NCBI GenBank assembly: GCA_020049245.1
Contig: JAIFLB010000190.1
Location: 1 to 8,081 of the forward strand
Direction of reading: 5' to 3'
DNA from: Betaproteobacteria bacterium
GTDB lineage: Bacteria; Pseudomonadota; Gammaproteobacteria; Burkholderiales; Thiobacillaceae
Length of the DNA stretch: 8,081 bases
Under the pieces are notes generated by a model. It saw only the letters and a list, made by a program, of their open reading frames with translations. It had not been told where the DNA came from and ran no database searches. Made by a program: the position numbers and the translations under genes. This document shows positions 1 through 7,800 of the stretch, piece after piece (the stretch's first letter is position 1; every line of letters starts with the position of its first letter).

Positions 1-446
1 ATACCGAAGGCGCCATCGCGCTGCTGGCGCGAATCGCGGTGGAAGACCCGGCCGACCTGGCCGTTGCCGCCGATCTGGCCAAGCTGCTGACGCTGGCCGG
101 GCGACCGCACGAAGCGCTAGCGCTGCTTGCCGCTTTGCCCTCCTCGGCACGAAAGCAACCCAATATCGCCGGCCTCCTGGCGCATCTGGAATTGCTCGAA
201 GCTGCCAATCAGGAACATGCCGATGACGCTGATACTCCCGCAGCGCGCCTGACTCAAGCCGCGCAAGCGCTGTTTGAAGACCGGCCGGAACAGGCGCTGG
301 AACAACTGCTGGAACTCGCCCGCACAGCCCCTGCGTTTCGCGACGACATCGGCCGCCGTGCCATGCTGGCACTGTTCGGCATGCTAGGCGGAGAGCATGC
401 GTTGACGCGGCAGTACCGCGCCCGCCTGGCCGAACTCTCGGTATAA
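1..446 (+). CDS. ybbN: YbbN/CnoX-type thioredoxin-fold co-chaperone, C-terminal TPR part (5' truncated)
   Basis: The window opens inside this gene, in the frame beginning at base 3, and the stop is TAA at 444-446. About 147 residues are visible. They are Ala/Leu-rich, helical TPR-like repeats: a helix pair around the AADLAKLL and EALALLAAL segments, a second around QAALFEDRPEQALEQLLEL-type sequence, and an ending of the DIGRR..ML.LF..LG......YR..LA type. That ending is typical of the YbbN (CnoX) family, where an N-terminal thioredoxin fold is followed by TPRs. Family members act as cytoplasmic chaperedoxins that hold unfolding or oxidised proteins and hand them to chaperones. The thioredoxin domain and its CxxC-like site lie outside the window, so redox competence cannot be judged. 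The assignment rests on the tail only; another TPR protein is possible. The downstream DUF3025 gene starts 14-17 bases later and is probably co-transcribed. Confidence 0.75.
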   Translation, partial: TEGAIALLARIAVEDPADLAVAADLAKLLTLAGRPHEALALLAALPSSARKQPNIAGLLAHLELLEAANQEHADDADTPAARLTQAAQALFEDRPEQALEQLLELARTAPAFRDDIGRRAMLALFGMLGGEHALTRQYRARLAELSV

Positions 447-463
447 AGCCATTTCTCGGCGTG

Positions 464-1219
464 ATGTCCGCATGGCAAACCGCATTCGTCAGTGCGCCCG
501 CGTTCGCGCACTTGAAGCCATGGCTGGACCGATTCCAGACGACAGACTGGCCCGACCTGGCAACGCTGAATCAGTTTGCCGAGGCGCAGAATTTGCGGAA
601 TGCGAGGGGACTGCCAATCCGCTTTACATCACAGACCAACGCCTGTGGACAGCATGACTACGAAACCGGTATTCATGCCAGCGGCCAGGTGCCCAGCCGC
701 GAACGCAACTGGCACGATCTGTTCAACGCACTGACCTGGCTGGCTTTTCCGGAGACCAAGGCGGCGTTGAACGCCGTTCATCAAACCACGCTGCTGCCGG
801 GCCAAAACCGCCTGCCGGCATCCGACACCGCCACGCTGTTCGATGAAAGCGGCCTGGTGCTGGCCGGCGAAGATGACACGCTCGCCCAGCTTCTGGCCGC
901 GCGGCGTTGGCGGGAAGCCTTCCTTACCCGACGTGATGACTGGAAAAACATCAGGGTGCATGTCATCGGCCATGCCGTGCTGGAAAAACTGCTCAACCCG
1001 TGGCCGGGCATCACCGCCAAATGCCTGTTCATCAAGACCCGCCCGGATGCCGCCTTGAAGTTGCACGATGCGGCGATTGCCGAGCAATGGAGGAATAACG
1101 GAATGACGGATGCGCGCGCGCTGTTTCCGCTTCCGGTGCTGGGTATTCCTGGCTGGTGGCCGGCAAACCAGGAGGCGTCGTTCTACGACGATCAACGCTA
1201 CTTTCGAGCGCCGCGCTGA
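464..1219 (+). CDS. DUF3025 family protein
   Basis: This is a 251-residue protein of unknown function, matched to DUF3025 from remembered family motifs. Those visible are Y66-E67 followed by an I...G.VP.R stretch, then NWHDLFNALTWL.FP (residues 82-96) with K99, LN and H106 following, and a second block IGHAVLEKLLNPWPG (about 168-182). Conserved H84, D85, H106 and H170 could form an active or metal site, but this is inference. I see no signal peptide or membrane segment, so it is probably cytoplasmic. Adjacent GTG (461) and ATG (464) codons are both possible starts. I chose ATG because neither has a clear Shine-Dalgarno sequence. The gene follows the ybbN-like gene after 17 bases, which suggests an operon. 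Its stop lies 3 bases from the stop of the converging phosphoesterase gene, leaving no room for an ordinary terminator. Confidence 0.85.
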   Translation: MSAWQTAFVSAPAFAHLKPWLDRFQTTDWPDLATLNQFAEAQNLRNARGLPIRFTSQTNACGQHDYETGIHASGQVPSRERNWHDLFNALTWLAFPETKAALNAVHQTTLLPGQNRLPASDTATLFDESGLVLAGEDDTLAQLLAARRWREAFLTRRDDWKNIRVHVIGHAVLEKLLNPWPGITAKCLFIKTRPDAALKLHDAAIAEQWRNNGMTDARALFPLPVLGIPGWWPANQEASFYDDQRYFRAPR

Positions 1220-1222
1220 AGC

Positions 1223-1780
1223 TCAGTTGTGCACCGTGACCGGTGGCGTATTGCAGGCCTCACCCGGCTCGACCGGGACATCCCGGACATCGAAAGTCAT
1301 GTCAGCCAGATCGATCAGTATGTAGCTCGGCTTGGCGCCGACACCGCCGACGGTGCCCGGGTTGAGCAGATGCGAAACCCCGCCGCGCACTGTATCAACC
1401 CGCTGCACGCTGGCCTTGTGGTCATGCCCGCAGCAAACCAGATCGTAATCGCCAGTCAACGCCAGCGCGGCGGCGTAATGCGGGTAATGCACCAGGAAAA
1501 TACTGCGTCCGCCCAGATGCAACGTCGCATCCTGGCCGTGATATCGCACCACGCTGTCCGGCTCATGCGACAGCTTGGACATGGCGAAAAGATCGCCGGT
1601 GTTGTTGCCATGGATGACATGCACCGGCAATTCGAATTTCTTCAGCACGCGCAGCGTGGTTGGCGCCACCACATCCCCGCAATGCAGAACCGCCTCGGCA
1701 CCACGCACCTTGGCGTCCTGCACCGCATGTTCAAGCAACCGCCGGTTGTCGTGGCTGTCTGAAAGCAGGCAGATTTTCAC
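1223..1780 (-). CDS. YfcE/MJ0936-type metallophosphoesterase
   Basis: This 185-residue protein belongs to the small calcineurin-like phosphoesterases (COG0622, YfcE type), which hydrolyse phosphodiesters with two bound metal ions; the natural substrate is unknown. The metal-site motifs are in order: SDSHDN (D8, H10), HCGDV (D36), HGNN (N59), VHYPH (H98) and GHDH (H119, H121), followed by a conserved NPGTVGG. Length is typical for the family. Two motifs differ from the usual form: the block normally read as HGH is HYPH, and the common GHTH is GHDH. The start is GTG (1780-1778), 3 bases beyond the ppa stop, so it is probably translated by coupling to ppa. An alternative, longer start would overlap ppa and is not needed. 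The protein has no signal peptide and should be cytoplasmic. The 3' end faces the DUF3025 gene. Confidence 0.9.
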   Translation of the reverse strand: MKICLLSDSHDNRRLLEHAVQDAKVRGAEAVLHCGDVVAPTTLRVLKKFELPVHVIHGNNTGDLFAMSKLSHEPDSVVRYHGQDATLHLGGRSIFLVHYPHYAAALALTGDYDLVCCGHDHKASVQRVDTVRGGVSHLLNPGTVGGVGAKPSYILIDLADMTFDVRDVPVEPGEACNTPPVTVHN

Positions 1781-1783
1781 GGA

Positions 1784-2332
1784 TCAGAACAGCGGTTTTT
1801 CAGGCGCAGCCTGATAACGCGCGACACCGCCGAGAATTTCCTCGCGAGCGCCGTCAATGCCGACCCAACCCTCAACCTTGACCCACTTTCCGGGTTCCAG
1901 ATCCTTGTAATGCTCGAAGAAGTGCGAGATCTGCTTGAGCAACAACTGCGGTAAATCATCCGGCGATTTGACGTGCGAATAAAGGCTGGTCAGTTTGTCG
2001 ACCGGCACCGCAATGACTTTGGCATCGATGCCGGCTTCATCGGTCATCTTCAGCATGCCAACCGGACGACAACGCACGACCACACCGGTAATCAGCGGAA
2101 TCGGGGTCACCACCAGCACATCGACCGGATCGCCATCTTCCGACAGGGTATGCGGCACATAACCGTAGTTGCAGGGGTAATGCATGGCAGTTGACATAAA
2201 ACGATCAACAAACATGGCGCCGGTATCTTTATCAAGCTCATATTTGATCGGCTCACCATGCGCCGGAATTTCGATGATGACGTTAATGTCATCAGGAACG
2301 TTACGGCCGGTTGGGACGTGGTCGAGAATCAT
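1784..2332 (-). CDS. ppa: Inorganic pyrophosphatase, family I
   Basis: This is a soluble cytoplasmic enzyme that hydrolyses pyrophosphate to two phosphates, pulling forward nucleic acid synthesis, aminoacylation and other PPi-releasing reactions. At 182 residues it is close to the 176 of Escherichia coli Ppa, and the active-site residues fall at the E. coli positions plus one: E21, K30, E32, R44, Y56, D66, D68, D71, D98, D103, K105, Y142 and K143. The family signature DGDPVDVLV is at 66-74. All the Mg-binding aspartates are present, so the enzyme should be active. The ATG at 2332 has an upstream AAAGG as ribosome binding site. A perfect TATAAT -10 box lies about 35 bases upstream of the start codon. 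The gene is first of a two-gene unit with the metallophosphoesterase and diverges from the DUF3579 gene. Confidence 0.98.
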   Translation of the reverse strand: MILDHVPTGRNVPDDINVIIEIPAHGEPIKYELDKDTGAMFVDRFMSTAMHYPCNYGYVPHTLSEDGDPVDVLVVTPIPLITGVVVRCRPVGMLKMTDEAGIDAKVIAVPVDKLTSLYSHVKSPDDLPQLLLKQISHFFEHYKDLEPGKWVKVEGWVGIDGAREEILGGVARYQAAPEKPLF

Positions 2333-2366
2333 TTTGGAGCCTTTCTAAAAAATGTTGCGATGCGGC

Positions 2367-2372
2367 ATTATA
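2367..2372 (-). promoter_or_regulatory. ppa promoter, -10 element TATAAT
   Basis: The reverse strand reads GGGTATAATGCCGC here, a perfect sigma70 -10 hexamer. The predicted transcription start is near base 2360, which gives a leader of roughly 28 bases before the ppa ATG. No good -35 hexamer stands 16-18 bases upstream; the stretch there is A-rich (AAAAGT). A GC-rich discriminator (GCCGC) follows directly. Confidence 0.65.
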
Positions 2373-2383
2373 CCCGAGTGTTC

Positions 2384-2392
2384 TGTTACACT
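2384..2392 (+). promoter_or_regulatory. Possible extended -10 promoter for the DUF3579 gene
   Basis: TGTTACACT fits the extended -10 pattern TGnTAnnnT with four of six hexamer matches. It lies about 42 bases before the chosen DUF3579 start, which would give a leader of about 35 bases. No convincing -35 box is visible. It is offered as the best candidate in the 101-base divergent intergenic region, not as a firm call. Confidence 0.25.
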
Positions 2393-2433
2393 TTTTTCAC
2401 TTGCTTTTCAGTTGTTCATTCCGAGCGCATGCC

Positions 2434-2766
2434 ATGGCCGAGTCGATATTCGGGGAAGTAATCATTCGCGGCATCACCCGCCAGGGAAAAATATTCCGCC
2501 CGAGTGACTGGGCGGATCGCCTCGCCAGCATCCTGTCTCAGGTTGGACATGACAACCGGCTGCGCTACTCGACCCAACTTTGCCCGGTAACACGCGAAGG
2601 CGTGAGATGCGTGGTAATTCAACGAATTCTGGAAGCGGAAGACCCGCGCATGTTCAAGTTTCTGCTCGACTTTGCGGATTCAAATGAACTTGAAGTCTTG
2701 CCTGGCCGCCAGAACGAACGGCCTTTCACTTGCCCGTTGCCCAACTCGGGGCAAGCAAATCGATAA
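2434..2766 (+). CDS. DUF3579 domain protein
   Basis: This is a small 110-residue cytoplasmic protein of unknown function. The family is recognised from its start, MAES followed by IIRGITRQGKIFRPSDWADRL (residues about 9-29), and from the motif YSTQLCPVTREGVRCVVI (about 46-63). The tail has a variable, Pro/Arg-rich end. In other betaproteobacteria, from memory, this gene often lies between rpsT and argF; here it is next to rpsT but converges on it, and argF is not in the window. I chose the ATG at 2434 because the open frame extends upstream to 2311 only by running into the ppa coding region and its promoter, and the extension does not resemble the family. No strong Shine-Dalgarno sequence precedes it. 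It ends before a strong terminator. Confidence 0.88.
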   Translation: MAESIFGEVIIRGITRQGKIFRPSDWADRLASILSQVGHDNRLRYSTQLCPVTREGVRCVVIQRILEAEDPRMFKFLLDFADSNELEVLPGRQNERPFTCPLPNSGQANR

Positions 2767-2795
2767 ACCCACGCAACAGCAACAACCAGACCCAA

Positions 2796-2831
2796 AAACA
2801 AAACCGCCCGGCAAGCCGGGCGGTTTTGTTT
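2796..2831. terminator. Bidirectional rho-independent terminator
   Basis: This is a perfect 17-base inverted repeat (2796-2812 and 2815-2831) with a GC core CCGCCCGGC and only AA between the arms, so the real loop is probably CAAG. A-rich and T-rich flanks give a U-rich 3' end in both directions: TTTTGTTT on the + strand for the DUF3579 gene, and TTTTGTTTTT on the - strand for rpsT. It lies 29 bases beyond the DUF3579 stop and 13 bases beyond the rpsT stop. Confidence 0.92.
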
Positions 2832-2844
2832 GAATCAAACTTGA

Positions 2845-3108
2845 TCAGGCCATGGCCTTGATCGCGCCGGACAAGCGGCTCTTATGACGAGCAGCCTTGT
2901 TCTTGTGGACGATATTCTTGTCAGCCAGGCTGTCGATCACACTCATGTTTTCATTCAACATGGCCTGAGCAGCGGTTTTGTCACCGGCTTCAATCGCCTT
3001 GCGTACTTTTTTGACAGCAGTCCGGTAAGCCGAACGCTGAGACATGTTATGCAAGCGCAGAACTGCGGACTGACGGGCACGCTTCTTTGCCTGGGCACTG
3101 TTAGCCAT
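2845..3108 (-). CDS. rpsT: 30S ribosomal protein S20
   Basis: This encodes an 87-residue, strongly basic, helical primary binding protein of the 16S rRNA in the small ribosomal subunit, the same length as E. coli S20. Visible family features are the N-terminal MANSAQAKKRARQS, the central AIEAGDKTAAQ and the conserved IHKNKAARHKSRL-type block (here IVHKNKAARHKSRL, about residues 66-79). The start at 3108 is fixed by the strong Shine-Dalgarno AAGGAG seven bases upstream. The open frame continues upstream to 3180, but that stretch contains the promoter and is not S20. The gene stands alone, diverges from murJ and ends in its own terminator. Its promoter has a GC-rich discriminator, as is common for ribosomal genes under growth-rate and stringent control. 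E. coli rpsT is also autoregulated at translation; nothing here tests that. Confidence 0.98.
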   Translation of the reverse strand: MANSAQAKKRARQSAVLRLHNMSQRSAYRTAVKKVRKAIEAGDKTAAQAMLNENMSVIDSLADKNIVHKNKAARHKSRLSGAIKAMA

Positions 3109-3111
3109 ACA

Positions 3112-3122
3112 GGAACTCCTTG
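3112..3122 (-). promoter_or_regulatory. Strong Shine-Dalgarno site of rpsT
   Basis: The reverse strand reads AAGGAGTTCCTGT immediately before the ATG at 3108. AAGGAG is a six-base match to the anti-Shine-Dalgarno, with seven bases before the start codon. It decides between the 87-residue start and the longer upstream frame. Confidence 0.85.
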
Positions 3123-3151
3123 GTAATCTGGACGCAACTGGAAAACGCGGC

Positions 3152-3180
3152 ATCATACTGATCCGCCTTCCGCTAGGCAA
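3152..3180 (-). promoter_or_regulatory. rpsT promoter (sigma70 type)
   Basis: On the reverse strand TTGCCT (3180-3175) and TATGAT (3157-3152) are separated by exactly 17 bases, with four and five of six consensus matches. The expected start of transcription is near 3145, which leaves a leader of about 37 bases. A GCCGCG discriminator follows the -10 box, as expected for a stringently controlled gene. Confidence 0.75.
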
Positions 3181-3269
3181 GCAAACTCTGCATCTTTGCT
3201 ATCACGCCAAGCCTCCATTCGTTACCATGCCGCGACTTTTCTTGTGACAAAACCTTCAACTCGCCCCCA

Positions 3270-4805
3270 ATGAACCTGCTCAAAGCCCTCGCCACAGTCA
3301 GTTCGATGACGCTGTTGTCTCGCATTCTGGGCTTTGCGCGCGATGCAATCATCGCGCGCGCTTTTGGCGCCGGCGTCGCGACCGATGCCTTCTTCGTCGC
3401 CTTCAAGCTGCCCAATCTGCTGCGCCGGCTGTTTGCCGAGGGGGCGTTTTCGCAAGCCTTTGTCCCCATCCTGGCGGAATACAAGAATCAGCGTGGCGAG
3501 GAAGCGACGCGCATCCTGGTCAGCCGCGTCGCCAGTGTGTTGTTCGTCGCGGTGGCCTTGGTCGCCGGCCTTGGCATCGTCGCCGCGCCGCTGATCGTGC
3601 TGATCTCGGCGCCCGGCTTCAGCGCCGATGTCGAAAAATTCCAGTTGACGGTGGACATGACCCGCATCGTCTTTCCCTACATCCTGTTCATGTCACTGGT
3701 CGCATTCGCCGGCGGCATCCTGAACACCTTCAGTCGCTTCATGGTGCCGGCCTTTACGCCGGTATTGCTGAATGTCTCGATGATCCTGGCCGCCGCCGTG
3801 GCAGCGCCGTATTTCGATCCGCCGGTAATGGCGCTGGCCTGGGGCGCCTTCATCGGCGGCGTCATGCAGCTTGCGCTGCAGATTCCGGCGCTGAAGCGGC
3901 TCGGCTTCCTGCCGCGCTGGGACTGGGCGCCGAAGGATGAGGGTGTGCGCCGCGTACTTTTATTAATGGGGCCGGCGGCATTCGGCGTCTCGATCGCGCA
4001 AATTTCGCTGCTGATCAACACCATCTTCGCCTCCTTCCTCGCCACCGGCAGCGTGTCCTGGCTGTATTACGCCGACCGTCTGATGGAATTTCCCACCGGC
4101 ATGCTCGGCGTCGCGCTGGGCACCATTTTGCTGCCGTCACTGGCAAAGCATTACGCCGACAACGACCCCTCGCAGTATTCTCGCCTGCTCGACTGGGGAC
4201 TCCGGATGACGTTGATGCTGGCAGCGCCCGCCGCAGTCGGTCTCGGCATTCTGGCCGCGCCGTTGATCGCCACGCTGTTTCTCTATGGCGAATTCACCCC
4301 ACATGACCTGGAAATGACCCGTCTCGCGCTGGTCGCCTACAGCATCGGCCTGGTCGGAATCATTCTGGTCAAGGTGCTCGCCCCCGGCTTCTATGCCCGC
4401 CAGAACATCAAGACACCGGTCAAGATTGCATTGCTTACCCTGCTTGCCACGCAAGCGATGAACCTGGCCTTCATCGGGCCTTTGCAACACGCCGGTCTGG
4501 CGCTGTCGATCGGCCTCGGCGCCTGTCTCAACGCCGGCATCCTGTTCTACAAACTGCGTTCACTCGGCATCTTCCAGCCGGAACCTGGCTGGGCCGTATT
4601 TCTTTTCAAGCTGATTACCGCACTGGCCGTTATGGGTCTATTACTTTGGTTAGGGGTAGGCCAATCCGGCCAGTGGATTGAATATGACTTTTCGCAACGC
4701 ATCGCTCACCTCGCCGCGCTGGTCGCGGGAGGGGCGTGTGCTTATTTCGCCGCTCTCTGGCTGCTCGGTTTCCGGCTGCATCAATTCAAACGACGCGCAG
4801 CCTGA
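3270..4805 (+). CDS. murJ: Lipid II flippase MurJ (MviN)
   Basis: This inner-membrane protein of the MOP/MATE-like superfamily moves lipid-linked peptidoglycan precursor (lipid II) from the cytoplasmic to the periplasmic face. It is 511 residues, the same as E. coli MurJ, and hydrophobic throughout, as expected for 14 membrane helices. Residues reported as essential in E. coli are found at identical numbers: R18, R24, D39, R52 and R270. The signatures SRILGFARD (17-25), FKLPNLLRRLFAEGAFSQAFVP (45-66) and YYADRLMEFP (266-275) are all intact. The ATG at 3270 gives this exact alignment, although no clear Shine-Dalgarno sequence precedes it, which suggests a leaderless-like or structure-poor start. 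The gene diverges from rpsT across 161 bases, where no convincing murJ promoter could be seen. The c-di-GMP gene follows after 12-15 bases. Confidence 0.98.
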   Translation: MNLLKALATVSSMTLLSRILGFARDAIIARAFGAGVATDAFFVAFKLPNLLRRLFAEGAFSQAFVPILAEYKNQRGEEATRILVSRVASVLFVAVALVAGLGIVAAPLIVLISAPGFSADVEKFQLTVDMTRIVFPYILFMSLVAFAGGILNTFSRFMVPAFTPVLLNVSMILAAAVAAPYFDPPVMALAWGAFIGGVMQLALQIPALKRLGFLPRWDWAPKDEGVRRVLLLMGPAAFGVSIAQISLLINTIFASFLATGSVSWLYYADRLMEFPTGMLGVALGTILLPSLAKHYADNDPSQYSRLLDWGLRMTLMLAAPAAVGLGILAAPLIATLFLYGEFTPHDLEMTRLALVAYSIGLVGIILVKVLAPGFYARQNIKTPVKIALLTLLATQAMNLAFIGPLQHAGLALSIGLGACLNAGILFYKLRSLGIFQPEPGWAVFLFKLITALAVMGLLLWLGVGQSGQWIEYDFSQRIAHLAALVAGGACAYFAALWLLGFRLHQFKRRAA

Positions 4806-4820
4806 GTCAGGCCTAGCGTG

Positions 4821-7800
4821 ATGCGCCGAGTCAGACTCGGACAACCGTATCGCTGGATCGTGGCGATTGCGTTGGCCGGTATGCTGCTTTCCGGCACCGC
4901 CTATCACTTCAGCGCTCAACACGAAACACAACGACTCCAGGCCCAATTCGAGCATCTCGCGCACGACCGCGCCCGCCACCTGCAAAGTTCGCTGAACGAA
5001 GCACTGGCAGTGCTGACCACGGTGCAAGGCCTGTTCGACGCCTCTCATCAAGTCAGCCGCAACGAATTTCGCCTCATGGTTATGCCCGCGCTAACGCGGC
5101 ATCCGGAAATCATGGCGATCCAGTGGGCGCCCAGAGTCGACGCAAATGAACGCATCCGGTTCGATCTTGCGCTGAAGTCAGAAGGGCTAGGCGGCCTGGG
5201 CATATACGATGTCTCACCAGATGCCAGTGTCAGCCGCAAGGCGGCGGCGCGCGCCGAATACTTTCCGGTCCTGTTCAGCGAACCCTTCGCCAAGAACCGC
5301 TCCGCCATCGGCATCGACCCTTATGCCCGGCCGGTGAATCGCGACGCAATGACGGCCGCCATGCAGAGTGGCAGGCAGACGAGCACGCAGCCTTTCACCT
5401 TGGTGCAAGACCCGAGCGGGCCGCTCGCGGTAGCGATTTATCAACCGATTTTCCGGCTCGACCGACCGCATGCCACGCCAGAAATGCGGCAATCCGCGTT
5501 GCGCGGCTTTGTCATTCTGGTGCTGCGGCCGGGTATCTCGCTGGAAGCAGCCTTGGCCAAAGCATCAGCGGTGGGCATCGATATTCGCTTGCTGGACAGC
5601 GGGCAACCGCCGAACTTGATCCAGCACCTGCCGAGTCGGTTGCCGAATCAGACAATCAATCCCGACGAACGTCTGCAAAGCAGCCATCCGCTGAATTTGC
5701 CTGGTCGGCAATGGATATTGCGAATGACGGCCACCGATGGCTTCTACGCGCAAAATCAAAGCCGGGAACCCATCTCAGCCCTGCTTGCCGGTCTATCGAT
5801 GAGTGGCTTGCTCTTGCTACTGTTGTGGGCGCATGTCCGGCAACGCCGGCAAGAGAAGCGCTTGCTCGACGAACTGCAAACAAGCGATAGCCGGTTCCAG
5901 CAACTGACCAACAACATCGACGCCGTATTCTGGATCGCCTCGCCGAACTGGGGACAGATCATTTACATCAGTCCGGCCTACGAACGGATCTGGGGACGCA
6001 GCGCCGATGCCCTTTATCGCAACAGCAGGGAATGGTTCGACGCAATCGTTGAAGAAGACCGCGCCGCAGTCGAGTATCAGTTTCCAGGTTCTGACCGAAC
6101 CGACTGGAACAGCTTTCAATATTCACCCTTTCGCATCCGCCGCCCGGATGGCAGCCTCCGCTGGATTGCCTTGCGCGCCTTCCCGGTGCGTGACGAGGCC
6201 GGTCAATTGGTGCGCGTTTCCGGCATCGCGGAAGACATCAGCGAGCGGATGACCTACCAGCAACATCTGGAAGAACTGGCGCACTTCGACACGCTAACGC
6301 ATCTGCCCAACCGCCGACTGCTGGCAGACCGCATGCAACTGGCGCTGGCGCGCAGCCAACGCAGCCATGATCTGCTCGGCATCTGCATGCTGGATCTGGA
6401 TGGTTTCAAGCCGGTCAACGACCGCTATGGGCACGAAATCGGCGATCGGCTGCTGCTCGAAGTTGCCCAGCGTCTGCGCGAATGCGTGCGCGGCGACGAC
6501 ACCGTGGCGCGTCTGGGTGGCGACGAATTTGTCCTGCTGCTGGGTGGACTGAAAAACACCAGAGAACTGGAAGAAGCCTTGCGCCGCGTGCTGCAACGGC
6601 TGGCTGCGCATTACTCCGTCGCCGAACAGCCTGTCGCCATCTCGGCCAGCATCGGCGTCACGCTTTACCCGAACGACAACGGCGATGCCGACACCCTGTT
6701 GCGCCATGCCGACCATGCCATGTATCTGCAGGAACGCGAGCGCGACAACCGCGCCGCGCTTGGCCTGATCCAGAAGGCCATTGCGGCTGACCAGCTCTGT
6801 CTCTTCTATCAACCCATTGTCGACTGTCGCCGAGGCCGCGTGGTGGGCATGGAAGCGCTGGTGCGATGGCAACATCCCATTCTCGGCCTGATGGGACCGG
6901 GCGAATTCCTGCCACTGGTCGAGAGTGATGACGCACTGGCGCGCGACGTCGGTATCTGGGTCATGCGACATGCCATTGAACAGGCTGCAGCCTGGCGGCA
7001 GGCCGGGTTGCACATCCCGGTCAGCATCAACGTCTTTGTCCAGCAATTGCGTGATGCTGAATTCCCGCACAGATTGCAAACCTTGTTGGCGGCAAACCCC
7101 GAATTGCCGCCCGACCAGATCTGTATCGAAATTCTGGAAAACACCGCACTGGACGATTTCTCCAGCGTCACCCGCCTCATCCAGTTCTGTGCCCACCAGG
7201 GTATTCGCTTTGCGCTGGATGATTTCGGCACCGGCTTTTCCTCCCTCACCTACCTGCGCCGGCTGCCGGTCAACAGCTTGAAAATCGATCAGTCCTTCGT
7301 GCGCGACATGTTGCAAGACCCGGACGACCTCACCATCGTCGAAGGCGTCATCAGCCTCGGCAAGGCGTTCCGGCATCAGGTCATCGCAGAGGGCGTCGAA
7401 TCCGCTGAACATGCGCTGATGCTGATGGAAATGGGCTGCAATCTGGTGCAGGGCTTCGGCATTGCGCGCCCGATGCCGAGCACGGATACCGAGACCTGGC
7501 TGAAGAACTTCCAGCCCGACCCGCGCTGGCTGGAAAACGCCGCGCAACGTCTGTCGCGGGATGATTTCCAGTTAATCCTGGCCGAGGTCAACCACCGCCA
7601 ATGGCTGGCCGGCCTGCAAAACTGGATGCGCCAGTATCCCGATCACCGCCCTGCAGCGCCGCCACTCCACAGCCACGACTGCAACTTTGGCCGCTGGTAT
7701 TACGGCGAGGGCGCACGCCGCTATGCGCAGTTCGCCGAATTTCACGCAGTCGAAGCCTTGCACGAGAACATCCATCTACTGGCGCAACAACTGGTCAGCG

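Noticed and set aside
629..1195. A 188-codon reverse-strand frame inside the DUF3025 gene
   Set aside because: The forward frame shows the DUF3025 motifs; the reverse product has no recognisable family.
1232..1245. Small hairpin CACCG-TGAC-CGGTG just after the DUF3025 stop
   Set aside because: Only a 5-base stem, no following T-run, and inside the phosphoesterase coding region, so not a convincing terminator.
1229..1762. A 177-codon open frame on the + strand opposite the metallophosphoesterase
   Set aside because: It mirrors the metallophosphoesterase codons and has no family features; the reverse frame carries all metal-site motifs.
2311..2433. Upstream extension of the DUF3579 frame to an earlier ATG
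   Set aside because: It overlaps the ppa start and promoter, and its translation is unlike the family N-terminus.
3109..3180. Upstream extension of the rpsT frame
   Set aside because: It contains the rpsT promoter and lies upstream of a strong Shine-Dalgarno at the S20 start.
6294..7547. A 417-codon open frame on the reverse strand inside the c-di-GMP gene
   Set aside because: It is antisense to the GGDEF and EAL domains, whose motifs are perfect in the forward frame; the reverse translation has no recognisable domain and reflects GC-rich codon bias.
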